Source: JBGSLA01 sp041740935 (GTDB lineage Bacteria; Desulfobacterota; Desulfobaccia; Desulfobaccales; 0-14-0-80-60-11). From it: a DNA stretch of 27,549 nt. Made by a program: the position numbers and the translations under genes. The stretch spans positions 1 through 27,549 of the forward strand of contig JBGSLA010000102.1 in NCBI GenBank assembly GCA_041740935.1. Direction: 5' to 3'. Under the pieces are notes generated by a model that was not told the DNA's origin, ran no database searches, and worked only from the letters and a program-made list of their open reading frames with translations. Of this stretch, positions 13,964 to 22,618 are shown one piece after another (position 1 is the first letter of the stretch; the number at the start of each line of letters is the position of its first letter).

Positions 13964-16335
13964 CGCCGTCCTCCGGAGGGTGGATTCAAGGCGCTGGCCA
14001 GGGCGGCGCCCTGACCGGCATCTTTCACCAGACAATATTTGGCAATGGGCAGGGTGACCACAAAGGTGACACCTTTGCCCAGTTCGTTTTTCACTTCGAT
14101 ATGTCCGTAATGGCGGGCTATGATCCGCTGGGCGATGGACAGGCCCAGGCCCGTGCCATAGTCTTTGGTGGAGAAAAAGGGGTTAAAAATGTTATGCAGC
14201 ACATCCAGGGGGATGCCGCCGCCGGTGTCGCTGACTTCGGCGGCGCCGTAATAGCCGTCATCCCTATCCTGGGTGTAGGTGCGAATGGTGAGGGTGCCGC
14301 CCTGCTCGAACATGGCCTGACGGGCATTTTGGAAGAGGTTATAAAAAACCTGTTTGATCTGGCGGTCGTCGCAGTGGATGCGGGGAACCGGCTGCAGATC
14401 CTTGAGCACGGTGATGTTGCCGGCCTCCAGGTCCCGTTGCACCAGGGGCAGGGTGTCCTCGATGAGCTGATCCAGACTGTGGTCGCCGAAGTAGCTCAGA
14501 TTTTCGCCGGTGAAATCCAGGATTTCCCGGAGAAGTTTTTCCAGCCGGGAGACTTCCTCCTGAATGACTTCCACATAGCCCCTGAGGGGTGAGTCTTTTT
14601 CCACCAATTTGGAGATGCGGCGGGCGAAGCCCCCGATGGACACCAGGGGATTTCTGATTTCGTGGGCCATACCGGAGGCCAGGCTGGAGAGGGCGGCCAA
14701 CCGGTCGGATTCCAGCATGCGCTCCCGGATGAGCATGAGTTCCCGGTTGTTGGCCTCGATGGTGGAATACAGGTGGGCATTCTCCAGGGTCAGGGCCGCC
14801 TGGGTGGCCAGCATTTGCAGGACATGCAGCGGTTCCGATTCCAAAGGCCGCCCCGAGGCTTGATTGTCCACAACAATGACCCCGGTGGCCCGGTCTTTAA
14901 CCACCAGGGGGACCACGAAATATTCCTGGGCATCGAAATTCTGTTGCCAGTCAGGGCCATTGATGGTTTGAAGCTGTGAGGGAAGCTGGTGCACCGGTCG
15001 CATGCGCAGCACGGCTTGAGCCATGGCCCCCAGTCCCGGACTGATGGGAATCTGCCAGTCGGACACGGATATTTCGGTAGCCAGAGGCTGGAACAGGACT
15101 TCGGCCAGGGGCAGGTCCGGCGCCTCGGGGAGGCGCTGGGCCCCTTTGCGTCCCTGAAGGGTTTGGGAGGCTTCGTCCACCTGAAGAAGCAGGACCCGGT
15201 CAAAGCCCAGGCCGCTGGGCTGGATGAGTCCCTGGAGGATGATATCCAGGAGCCGTTCCTCCTGGACCGTGGTGAGCATGGCCTGGGAGACCTGCTGGAG
15301 GGCGGTGAGGTTCCGCACCATGCGTTCATTGCGCTCCGCCAGGGTTTCCACCTGTTGATAGGTGAGGGCGTTCTCCAGGGCGTTGACGATGAGGCCGGCC
15401 ATGGTGAACAGCAGTTGCCGGTTCTCCGGGTCGAAGGGCTGGTGGTTGCCCCCGGGGACATTTTTGTCGAAGACGCACAGGGTGCCCTGGAGTTGTCCTT
15501 TAAAGGTCAGGGGCACGGCCAGGTGATAATGGATCTTGCCCTGGGCGTCACTGGTTTGACCCTGAATAAAGGGCATTTCCGCTCCCGGCCCGGCGGTGGT
15601 CGGCGTCTCCGGGATGGTGGGGACGATCTTGGCGACGGGCACCTGCCCATAATGGGAGGAGACCCGGGTCTCGCCGGTTTGGCGGTCGATGATCTGGAGG
15701 GCGGCACCCCGGGCGTTGATGACCTTGGCGGTGGTGGAGACCACCCTTCCTAACAGGTCGTCCAATTCCACGGTGGCGGAGAGGGCCTTGCCGACCTCGA
15801 AAAGGACTGAGAGCTCGGCGATGCGCTTTTTGGCCTCCTCCTGAAGCATTCCCTGACGCAGGGTGCCGGCCAGCATGAGGCCGGCAAGATGCACCACCTG
15901 GCGCTCCATGGGGGTGAAAGAGCGTTCACTGCTGTCGATGAGCAGCAGCACCCCGTACAAGAAGTTGTCGTCCGCCACCGGGAAGGCCGCCAGGGTCTTA
16001 AACTTGGGCTGAATCTTGTCCAGGGCGGCGTTGTCGGCCAGGACGCCCTCCTGATCCCGATGAACCAGTTGGGGCTTGCGGGTTTTGGCGGCCGCGCCCA
16101 CCACTCCCTGCCCGGACTGAAATTCCAACCGGAGTTGAGGAGGCAGGGGACCTTTACTGCTGATCTGAAGGCTTAAGGTTTCCTTGGTCTTGTCCAGGCC
16201 GAAGTAAAGCGCTTGTTCCACCTTTAAAAAACGAGCCAGGAGATGCACCATGTTGCCCAGGCGCTCTCCAAAGCTCACCGTGGAGGTCAGGACCTCCACC
16301 ATTTGAGACAGGAAGGCTAACCGATCCGAAGACAT
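13960..16335 (-). CDS. Soluble multi-GAF sensor histidine kinase
   Basis: A 791-residue cytoplasmic sensor kinase with no membrane segment. Three GAF-like regions follow each other at about 15-160, 170-325 and 345-520, separated by short helices. A coiled segment leads to HisKA with the H-box MAHEIRNPLVSIGG (phosphorylated His558). The HATPase domain has the N-box NLFQNARQAM (about 666), G1 VSDTGGGI (about 703), F-box FNPFFSTK, and G2 GTGLGLSI (about 727), so all ATP-binding boxes look intact. The start is preceded by GAGG. It lies 6 bases after glgA and overlaps the response regulator start. GAF domains commonly bind small molecules; the ligand here is unknown. The link with glgA suggests it senses carbon or energy state. 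Confidence 0.94.
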   Translation of the reverse strand: MSSDRLAFLSQMVEVLTSTVSFGERLGNMVHLLARFLKVEQALYFGLDKTKETLSLQISSKGPLPPQLRLEFQSGQGVVGAAAKTRKPQLVHRDQEGVLADNAALDKIQPKFKTLAAFPVADDNFLYGVLLLIDSSERSFTPMERQVVHLAGLMLAGTLRQGMLQEEAKKRIAELSVLFEVGKALSATVELDDLLGRVVSTTAKVINARGAALQIIDRQTGETRVSSHYGQVPVAKIVPTIPETPTTAGPGAEMPFIQGQTSDAQGKIHYHLAVPLTFKGQLQGTLCVFDKNVPGGNHQPFDPENRQLLFTMAGLIVNALENALTYQQVETLAERNERMVRNLTALQQVSQAMLTTVQEERLLDIILQGLIQPSGLGFDRVLLLQVDEASQTLQGRKGAQRLPEAPDLPLAEVLFQPLATEISVSDWQIPISPGLGAMAQAVLRMRPVHQLPSQLQTINGPDWQQNFDAQEYFVVPLVVKDRATGVIVVDNQASGRPLESEPLHVLQMLATQAALTLENAHLYSTIEANNRELMLIRERMLESDRLAALSSLASGMAHEIRNPLVSIGGFARRISKLVEKDSPLRGYVEVIQEEVSRLEKLLREILDFTGENLSYFGDHSLDQLIEDTLPLVQRDLEAGNITVLKDLQPVPRIHCDDRQIKQVFYNLFQNARQAMFEQGGTLTIRTYTQDRDDGYYGAAEVSDTGGGIPLDVLHNIFNPFFSTKDYGTGLGLSIAQRIIARHYGHIEVKNELGKGVTFVVTLPIAKYCLVKDAGQGAALASALNPPSGGRR

Positions 16336-16341
16336 CTGTCC

Positions 16342-17811
16342 TCAGCCTCCCACAGCCTGCCGGCGCTTCTCTTGGGCCCGCTCATAGAGAGCCACATAGT
16401 GGGAGGCGACCCGGTCCCAGGAAAAATCCACGGCCATATTCCGGCGCATGAGGGCTTGCCAGGCCGTCTGGTCCTGATAGAGAGTCAGGGCCTCCTGGAC
16501 GGCTTTCAGGAGGGCCTCATGGGTGTAATCGCTGAACTTGAACCCCCTGCCGGCCCCGGTGGCGGGGTCATACCGGGTGATGGTTTCGTCCAGGCCCCCG
16601 GTGGCCCGGACCACCGGCACGGTGCCGTAGCGCAGGCAATAAAGCTGGTCCAGACCGCAGGGCTCATACCGGGAGGGCATGAGATAAAGATCCGCGCCGG
16701 CGATTATCTGGTGGGCCAGCTCATCAGTGAAGCCGATGGAGAGACCGATCCGGCCGGGATACCGCAGGCTGAGCTCCTGGAAAAGGTACTGATAACGCTC
16801 CTCGCCGGTGCCCTGGAGCACAAAGCCCACATCCAGGGCCATGAGCCCATCCATGGCCCCCTTGACCAGGTCAATCCCCTTGCGTTCATAGAGGCGGGTG
16901 GTCATGCCGATCAAGGGACGGGTCAGGGATTGCTCCATGCCGAAGTGGGCCAGCAGGGCCTGCTTGCAGGCCTTTTTGCCCTCCAGATTGTCCGGGCCGA
17001 AGGGGGTGGCCAGAAAAGGATCACGGGAGGGATCCCAGCGCTGATAGTCCACTCCCTCCACCACCCCGAAGAGATCGCCGGCCCTTTCCTGGAAGACCCC
17101 TTCGAGGCCGAAGCCATACTCCGGGGAAAGAATCTCTTCCCGATAGCAGTTGCTCACGGTGTTGATGAGGTCGGCAAAAACCAGCCCGCCTTTCATCAGA
17201 TTGATATTCCCGTAAAATTCCAGGGCCTTGGGAGAGAGGAGTTCCCAGCCCAGCCCGGTGAGGGGAAAATCATAGGAAGAAAAAATGCCCTGATAGCCCA
17301 CGTTGTGCACCGAATAGACCACCGGCAGGTGGAATAAGCGGGGGTGGTCCCGGAACAGGGTGCGCAGATACACGGGCACCAGGCCGGTTTGCCACTCCTG
17401 GCAGTGGCACACGTCCAGGTCCAGGTTGAGGGTCTCGATCATTTCCACCACGGCCCGGGAAAAGAAGATGAACCGTTCGGCGTTATCCTCGAAATCCCCG
17501 TAGGCCGTGCCGTACAGGCCTTCCCGGTTAAACAGGGAATCCTGGCCGATAAAGAAAAACTGGAAGTCGGGGTGCAGTTCGGTCTGAAAGATGTCCGCCT
17601 GGAGATTCTTGAAGGACAGGGGAATGGACAGGGTTTGGCCGGTGGAGAAGATGGTGCGCCCCGCCTCCCGGACTTGGCGGTACAAGGGCATGACCGCGGT
17701 CACCCGGTGACCCAGCCGCGTCAGGGCGCAGGCCAGGGAGGACACCACTTCCGCCAGACCGCCGGTGCGGGCGAAGGGATTGGCTTCCGGGGTGGCAATC
17801 AGGATGCGCAT
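16342..17811 (-). CDS. glgA: Glycogen/starch synthase (GT5 family)
   Basis: Transfers glucose from ADP-glucose (or UDP-glucose) to the growing alpha-1,4-glucan. The 489 residues have standard GlgA length. N-terminal domain: ILIATPEANPFARTGGLAEV; a central region with HCQEWQTGLVP, VYSVHNVGYQG and NTVSNCYREEI; C-terminal domain with MTTRLYERKGIDLV, LMPSRYEPCGLDQLYCLRYG and VVRATGGLDETI. All the usual catalytic and nucleotide-binding motifs are recognisable. Odd: the near-invariant Lys of KxGGL, which contacts ADP-glucose in characterised enzymes, is Arg15 here. It follows galT by 19 bases and precedes the kinase by 6, so it sits inside a single operon. No glgC or glgB is seen in the window. Confidence 0.95.
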   Translation of the reverse strand: MRILIATPEANPFARTGGLAEVVSSLACALTRLGHRVTAVMPLYRQVREAGRTIFSTGQTLSIPLSFKNLQADIFQTELHPDFQFFFIGQDSLFNREGLYGTAYGDFEDNAERFIFFSRAVVEMIETLNLDLDVCHCQEWQTGLVPVYLRTLFRDHPRLFHLPVVYSVHNVGYQGIFSSYDFPLTGLGWELLSPKALEFYGNINLMKGGLVFADLINTVSNCYREEILSPEYGFGLEGVFQERAGDLFGVVEGVDYQRWDPSRDPFLATPFGPDNLEGKKACKQALLAHFGMEQSLTRPLIGMTTRLYERKGIDLVKGAMDGLMALDVGFVLQGTGEERYQYLFQELSLRYPGRIGLSIGFTDELAHQIIAGADLYLMPSRYEPCGLDQLYCLRYGTVPVVRATGGLDETITRYDPATGAGRGFKFSDYTHEALLKAVQEALTLYQDQTAWQALMRRNMAVDFSWDRVASHYVALYERAQEKRRQAVGG

Positions 17812-17830
17812 GTTCGGCCTCTCTGCTCTC

Positions 17831-18829
17831 TTATAACTCCACGTCGCGCAAATATTGGGCGGCAGTCTCCGGAGGCGTGGGATTGATGAAAAACCCGGAG
17901 CCCCACTCGAAGCCGGCCATCAGGGTGAGCTTGGGCATGATCTCGAAATGCCAATGATAATAGGGCAGTTCCGCCTCCCTAATGGGGGCGATGTGGAGAA
18001 TAAAATTATACGGGGCTTTGCCCAGGGATTTTTCCAGGCGCTGCAGGGTTTCTGAAAAGATTTCCGCCAGCAGGCGATAGGATTCTTCGGGCAGATGGAT
18101 ATACGAGGAATAGTGCATTTTGGGGAGAATCCAGACCTCAAAGGGGGAGCGGGGGGCAAAGGGGCAGATGGCCACAAAATCCCGGTTCTCCAGGACCACC
18201 CGCACCTTTTGCTGCAGCTCCTGGCGGATCATGTCGCAAAAAACGCAGCGTTCCTTCCAGTTAAAGTAAAATTTGCTGCCGTTGAGCTCCTCCATCACCA
18301 ACTCGGGCACGATGGGCAGGCCGATGAGCTGGCTGTGGCTGTGCTCCAAAGAGGCCCCGGCGGCCCGCCCCATGTTCTTAAAAATGAGGACATACTTGAA
18401 GCGGGGGTCTTCCGCCAGGGTCTTGATGCGGTCCCGATAGGCGGTGAGCACGCCCATGAAACCATCCAGAGAGATGGTGGTGAGGGTGGTCAGATGGTCG
18501 GGATTTTCGATGATGACTTCGTGGGTGCCGATGCCGGCCATCTTGTCGAACATGCCCTCGCCCTGGCGCTCCAGGTCTCCCTGAAGGATCAGGGCGGGAA
18601 ATTTGTTGTGCACCACCCTGAGGCTCCAGCCCGAGGTGTTGGGTGCGGTGCCCGGGTCCCGGTAGGCAAAGATTTCAGGGGGGGTGGTGTGTTCGTTGCC
18701 GGGACAAAAAGGGCAAAACCCCCCTTTGACCACTTCTTCCTCGATAACAAAATCATGGGGTCGTTTGCCCCGTTCCGTGGCGATGATTACCCATCGGCCG
18801 ATGATGGGGTCTTTGCGTAATTCCGGCAT
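17831..18829 (-). CDS. galT: Galactose-1-phosphate uridylyltransferase family protein
   Basis: Nucleotidyl transferase of the HIT superfamily. In the Leloir pathway it exchanges galactose 1-phosphate and UDP-glucose; related enzymes act as ADP-glucose or UDP-sugar phosphorylases. The 332 residues include DPIIGRWVIIATERGKRPHD (7-26), zinc ligands Cys39 and Cys42 in CPFC, SWLRVV-like SGWSLRVVHNKFP, and the active site HSHSQ with nucleophile His165 (HPHGQ in classical GalT). A second HWHFEIMP motif lies near 297. AAGGAG sits seven bases before ATG. First gene of the glgA/kinase unit. Because it is joined to glgA, an ADP-glucose or glucose 1-phosphate substrate is possible; the sequence alone does not decide between this and GalT. 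Confidence 0.88.
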   Translation of the reverse strand: MPELRKDPIIGRWVIIATERGKRPHDFVIEEEVVKGGFCPFCPGNEHTTPPEIFAYRDPGTAPNTSGWSLRVVHNKFPALILQGDLERQGEGMFDKMAGIGTHEVIIENPDHLTTLTTISLDGFMGVLTAYRDRIKTLAEDPRFKYVLIFKNMGRAAGASLEHSHSQLIGLPIVPELVMEELNGSKFYFNWKERCVFCDMIRQELQQKVRVVLENRDFVAICPFAPRSPFEVWILPKMHYSSYIHLPEESYRLLAEIFSETLQRLEKSLGKAPYNFILHIAPIREAELPYYHWHFEIMPKLTLMAGFEWGSGFFINPTPPETAAQYLRDVEL

Positions 18830-18933
18830 CCGGGTCTCCTTGGCGGTTTAAAGTGAGCCGGTGAGGAGTTTCTTCGACTGTTACTTCGTCGGCATAATTC
18901 GCCACATCTTAATTAGTATACTCCCCTGTGGTA

Positions 18934-18939
18934 ATTATA
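18934..18939 (-). promoter_or_regulatory. Possible -10 element for the galT-glgA-kinase unit
   Basis: A consensus TATAAT reads on the minus strand about 105 bases before galT. No good -35 hexamer lies 16-18 bases upstream, and a second -10-like box, TATACT, is present closer to the gene. Transcription from the DUF2905 gene 143 bases upstream is the alternative. Confidence 0.25.
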
Positions 18940-18972
18940 CCAGGATTTTTCCAGGGTTGTGATGAAAAGCGC

Positions 18973-19185
18973 TTACTTTCGGAAGAGATAGAGGATAAGG
19001 CTCAACACCACGCTGAGCAGGATGCTGGTGGCCAGCGGGAAATAACAGGTGAAGCGCTCGCCCCGGTAGGTAAAATCCCCCGGCAGCTTCCCCAGCCAGG
19101 GAAGCTTGGGGGCCACAAGCAGCAGGCCCCCGATCACCGCCAGGAGAATCCCGACAATGATGAGCACTTTTGCCAGTTCACTCAT
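18973..19185 (-). CDS. DUF2905 family small membrane protein
   Basis: A 70-residue inner-membrane protein. Two hydrophobic helices (about 6-26 and 49-67) flank a conserved loop PKLPWLGKLPGDFTYRGERF, and YFPLATSILLSVVLSLIL forms the second helix. The PWLGxLPGD loop and the FPxxTSIxLS helix start are the DUF2905 hallmarks. Function is unknown. It is read in the same direction as galT, 143 bases upstream, and divergently from hisA. Nothing in the protein points to a link with the galT operon. Confidence 0.88.
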   Translation of the reverse strand: MSELAKVLIIVGILLAVIGGLLLVAPKLPWLGKLPGDFTYRGERFTCYFPLATSILLSVVLSLILYLFRK

Positions 19186-19306
19186 GCTTCGCCTCCGGCC
19201 GGCATTTTGGTGATCCGGCCGAAATCCTCAGGGGAACAAGACCGGGGCCCGGAGGAAGTCTGCCCCCAAGCTTGTCAGCCGGGGGCTTCTTCGTTAATAT
19301 TACCCC

Positions 19307-20032
19307 ATGATTATTTTCCCTGCCATTGATATTCGGGGCGGCCGCTGCGTGCGTCTGTTTCAGGGGCGGGCCGACCGGGAGACGGTATACGGCGACGACC
19401 CCGCGGCCATGGGGCAGAGGTGGCAGGCGGCAGGCGCCGCCTGGCTCCACGTGGTGGACCTGGACGGGGCCTTCGGCGCCCGGCCCCAGAATTTTGAGGT
19501 CATCCGTAAACTGCGCCGGGCCGTCACCATCCCCATCCAGCTCGGCGGCGGCCTGCGCAGCCTCGACACCCTGGCCGCTTATATCGACCTGGGTATTGAC
19601 CGCCTCATCCTGGGGACCGCGATCCTCAAAGACCCGGAGGTGGTGACCCAGGCCTGCCAGGCCTATCCGGGCCGCATCGCCCTGGGTCTGGACGCCAAAG
19701 AGGGCCTGTTGGCCGTGGAGGGCTGGACCGAAACCACCCAACGGACCGCCGCCGAAGTGGCCCGAGAGTTGGCCCATCTTGAGCCCGCGGCCATCATCTA
19801 CACGGATATCAGCCGGGACGGGGTAAAAAGGGGGGTCAACGTGGAGGCCACCCGGAGCCTGGCCCGGGCCACCGACCTCCCGGTCATCGCTTCAGGCGGG
19901 GTGAGCTCCCTGGAGGATATCAAGGCCCTCCTGCCCCTGGAACCCCTGGGGGTCATCGGGGTCATCACCGGCCGGGCCCTGTATGACGGCAACCTCGACC
20001 TCAAAGAGGCCATCCTGGCGGCGGGGGGTTGA
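19307..20032 (+). CDS. hisA: Phosphoribosylformimino-5-aminoimidazole carboxamide ribotide isomerase
   Basis: TIM-barrel isomerase of histidine biosynthesis (ProFAR to PRFAR). The 241 residues are complete: the catalytic base Asp8 in FPAIDIRGGRCVRL, HVVDLDGAF (48-56), IQLGGGLRS (77-85), the catalytic acid Asp129 in ALGLDAKEG, YTDISRDG near 165-172, IASGGVSSLEDI, and GVITGRALYDG. HisF is excluded by the single VDLDGAF and the TDISRDG loop. No Shine-Dalgarno is visible before ATG although the protein clearly starts here; a GCCCCC...GGGGGC hairpin lies 25 bases upstream. No other his gene flanks it, so it is separated from the usual hisHAFI cluster, at least within this window. Confidence 0.95.
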   Translation: MIIFPAIDIRGGRCVRLFQGRADRETVYGDDPAAMGQRWQAAGAAWLHVVDLDGAFGARPQNFEVIRKLRRAVTIPIQLGGGLRSLDTLAAYIDLGIDRLILGTAILKDPEVVTQACQAYPGRIALGLDAKEGLLAVEGWTETTQRTAAEVARELAHLEPAAIIYTDISRDGVKRGVNVEATRSLARATDLPVIASGGVSSLEDIKALLPLEPLGVIGVITGRALYDGNLDLKEAILAAGG

Positions 20033-20134
20033 GTTCCCTTCAGGTGAGCTATGGCGATGTCTTTTGAGGGAGCGGCTGCCGACAACAACCCTGATGGCCA
20101 ATATCCGGGAGGGTTTGAAGGCGTCGGGAGTCCC

Positions 20135-21004
20135 TCAGATGTTCACGGTTTCCTCGGGGGCTTTCTGGGTTTCCTTCTGGGATGAAGGGGGGCGGGAGCG
20201 GAGGCCGGCAGGGGCGATTTTGCCGGTCGACGCTTTGGACAGCCGCCGCTGGGGATAAAGTTGCCCCACGGTCTTCAAATAATTGCGGGTTTCCTGCGGC
20301 AGGGAGCGGCCTTTGTCGATGTTGCCGGGGCCGTAGTTGTAAGCTGCCAGGGCCATGGGGACGCTGCCCCCGTAGCGGTCCAGAAGATCTTTCAGATAGC
20401 GGGTGCCGCCCTCGATGTTTTCTTTAGGGTTGTAGGCCTGGCGCACTCCCAGGTCCCGGGCGGTGCCGGGCATGAGCTGCATGAGGCCCATGGCCCCCTT
20501 GGGAGAGGTGGCCTGGGGGTTGAAATTGCTTTCCGCCTTAATCACCGCCTTAATCAGATTCTCAGGCACCTGATGGCGCTGGGCGGCTTCTTTAATGAGG
20601 CTGTCATAAGCTGAGGAATCTCCTGAAGACCGTCCCCTGCCGGCGCCGGCGCCGAAATGCCGTTCCACCTGGCTGCGGCCGGAAGGGGAGCGGGTCTGGA
20701 CGCCGGGTGAGGCTGCACCCCTGCCCTGGCCCTGGATCAGGGAGTTGCGGAGCAGCAACCGGGAAAGATGGGCATCCCCTGTGGCCCGCACCGGCTGGAA
20801 ACGGGGAATTTCTTGCCGCCTGCCGGGAAGGGCTTGGGACCGGGGTTGCCGGGAAAGCATGGACTCGGACAGGGTCCGACCAAACGCCTGGGAGGGCTGG
20901 GTGGTTTTGGCGGCCGTGGGCTGAGCCCCCTGGGAACCAGAAACCGCCTGGCTTCTGACCTGTCTGGTGGACCTCAGCAGAGAATTAAGAGACGCGGGGT
21001 GCAC
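20135..21004 (-). CDS. Lytic transglycosylase (SLT domain), CheZ-linked
   Basis: Peptidoglycan-cleaving enzyme of the Slt70/MltE-like family. The catalytic domain spans about 132-250 of 289 residues: catalytic Glu158 in LIKAVIKAESNFNP, ATSPKGAMGLMQLMPGTARD (165-184), the AYNYGPGNIDKG motif (221-232) and PQETRNYLKTV. The first 130 residues are a Ser/Arg/Gln-rich low-complexity region without a signal peptide; a further basic tail follows the domain. The GTG start is chosen because AAGGA lies seven bases before it and no better start exists. It follows the CheZ-like gene by 50 bases. A flagellar rod- or motor-insertion role would fit the company and the lack of a Sec signal (export by the flagellar system), but that is inference. 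Confidence 0.85.
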   Translation of the reverse strand: MHPASLNSLLRSTRQVRSQAVSGSQGAQPTAAKTTQPSQAFGRTLSESMLSRQPRSQALPGRRQEIPRFQPVRATGDAHLSRLLLRNSLIQGQGRGAASPGVQTRSPSGRSQVERHFGAGAGRGRSSGDSSAYDSLIKEAAQRHQVPENLIKAVIKAESNFNPQATSPKGAMGLMQLMPGTARDLGVRQAYNPKENIEGGTRYLKDLLDRYGGSVPMALAAYNYGPGNIDKGRSLPQETRNYLKTVGQLYPQRRLSKASTGKIAPAGLRSRPPSSQKETQKAPEETVNI

Positions 21005-21054
21005 GCCTCAATCCTTATGCAACACCCGTGCCTTACAGAATTTCCGGCTGAGGA

Positions 21055-22542
21055 TCAAAAACCCATGCTGGTCAGGATGTCATTAACGGCGTTCTGGTCC
21101 AGGGGTTGCCCTTCCGGAATAACGGCCTCGCTTTGGTTTTCGCTTGGGACCACCGAGGTCAGCAGGCGGTCCAATTCTTCCCTGGCCTGATCGCTTTGGG
21201 GAGGGGGAATCGCCTGATCGTCCAGCTTGGTCGGCAGTTTGTCCCCGGCGGCCACCAGCAGGGTCAGCACCTGGACCTGAAGCTGGCGGATTATTTTGAG
21301 GATCTTGAGCAGGCGCTGGCCGGAGAGGTCTTGAAAAGATAAGGCTTCAATGATCCGGGAAAGGTTTTTGGTGATGCGGTTTACGGTGTCCAGCACTTTC
21401 TGGACGTCAGGTGCTTCCTGATAGCCCGAGGTCCAGGCCCCGGCGCCGGGCGCCGCCTGACGCCGTTCGGAGAGGAGATCAAGGGTTCGGCGCAGTTCTT
21501 CCCAACCGGACTCCAGTTCGGGATTTCCCTGGAATTCAGGAGGATCTTCGGGAAAGGCCTCTTCCAACTCTTTGGCTTCCAGGGGCAGGGCGGTGACCGG
21601 AAAGAGTTTATCCGCCGAAGACGCCATTTTGGTGAACAGCTCCTTTACCCGCTCATCGTCACAATGGGATTTGAGGAGTTCCAACACCGGCTCGAGGGGC
21701 AGCTGGTAAAAACCGTCTGCCTGGGGGGCGCCGGCGGCCAGAAGGCTCAGGGCCTGCTCGGCTTCGGGACCCTGAAAGATGGCGTCTTGTTTGCTTTGCA
21801 CTGCTTTGAGGTGCTGCTTCACCTTTTCGTTGGTGCAGAACTCCAGGATGATCTGGAGGACTTCGGCCAGGGAAAAGAAGGGCACCTGCTCCGCCGCAGG
21901 GCCCCCTCCGGCTTCCCCGGGATGCAGCAGCCGGTCGAAGGCCTCGGCCTGGGAGAGGACCTGGTCCCAGAGCCGCTGCTCCTCTTCCCCCCCGGAGGCA
22001 TCCTCCGGGGAGAACTCTGCTTCCGGCGCCTGGGAAAATTCGGTCAGGCTTAGAAGACTGGTCTGGACGGTCTGGCAGTCTTCCCGAATTTCCTCCACCA
22101 AATCCATGATGTTCAGGGTGGCCTGTTCGGTCATCAGCAAAACATCGGTCACCTGGTTGCGGGCCTGATCCAGATGCTCCCCGGGAGAGCCCATGGTGGT
22201 TTGGATAAGCTCCGCCAGGGACAGGTCCTGAATGGACAGATTAATGTCTTTGGCCAGCTTGCCCAGGCCCTCGTAAATCTCCTGGGAGACCTGTTGGTAG
22301 CGGTTCACCTCGGAGAGGAGCTGCTCGATGTCCTGGGCTTCCGCCTGGGAAAGGCCCGGCGCGGTTTCCGGGGCCGGGGCCGCAGCCGGAACCGCTGCCG
22401 GCAAGCTTGCCGACCTTTCCACCGCGGCCTGCTGCCGGTTGCCAGGATGCATCTGAATGGTTATGGCCATGCCGTCCAGGCTGAGGCGGAATTCCCCCGG
22501 TTCCTGGGTCAGGCTCAATTCAATACGCTTGCCTCCCTCCAT
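21055..22542 (-). CDS. cheZ: CheZ-like protein phosphatase with duplicated helical insertion
   Basis: Probable phosphatase for phospho-CheY. Two CheZ hallmarks are clear near the C terminus: the catalytic segment LSFQDLSGQRLLKIL, where Asp405 and Gln409 have the D-x3-Q spacing of E. coli Asp143/Gln147, and the final peptide NAVNDILTSMGF, like the CheY-binding tail of CheZ. The first long helix (about 125-160, QVTDVLLMTEQATLNIMDLV) is separated from the second by about 230 residues, far longer than in the 214-residue E. coli protein. That insert holds two 34-residue units (about 223-256 and 281-314) that align without gaps, 10 identical. Start: ATG with AAGGTG close by; a GTG 14 codons earlier also has a ribosome binding site. 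A sigma-28-like promoter lies upstream. Confidence 0.85.
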   Translation of the reverse strand: MEGGKRIELSLTQEPGEFRLSLDGMAITIQMHPGNRQQAAVERSASLPAAVPAAAPAPETAPGLSQAEAQDIEQLLSEVNRYQQVSQEIYEGLGKLAKDINLSIQDLSLAELIQTTMGSPGEHLDQARNQVTDVLLMTEQATLNIMDLVEEIREDCQTVQTSLLSLTEFSQAPEAEFSPEDASGGEEEQRLWDQVLSQAEAFDRLLHPGEAGGGPAAEQVPFFSLAEVLQIILEFCTNEKVKQHLKAVQSKQDAIFQGPEAEQALSLLAAGAPQADGFYQLPLEPVLELLKSHCDDERVKELFTKMASSADKLFPVTALPLEAKELEEAFPEDPPEFQGNPELESGWEELRRTLDLLSERRQAAPGAGAWTSGYQEAPDVQKVLDTVNRITKNLSRIIEALSFQDLSGQRLLKILKIIRQLQVQVLTLLVAAGDKLPTKLDDQAIPPPQSDQAREELDRLLTSVVPSENQSEAVIPEGQPLDQNAVNDILTSMGF

Positions 22543-22618
22543 TGCCCACCTTCCCTGAGGCGGCGCCGACACAGGCTTCCGCACCGACGCCTTCCCGGCT
22601 AGTCTTCTTTCTCTTTGG

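Noticed and set aside
14989..15753. 254-codon plus-strand frame opposite the histidine kinase
   Set aside because: Shadow of the GAF region of the kinase; no start signal or family pattern.
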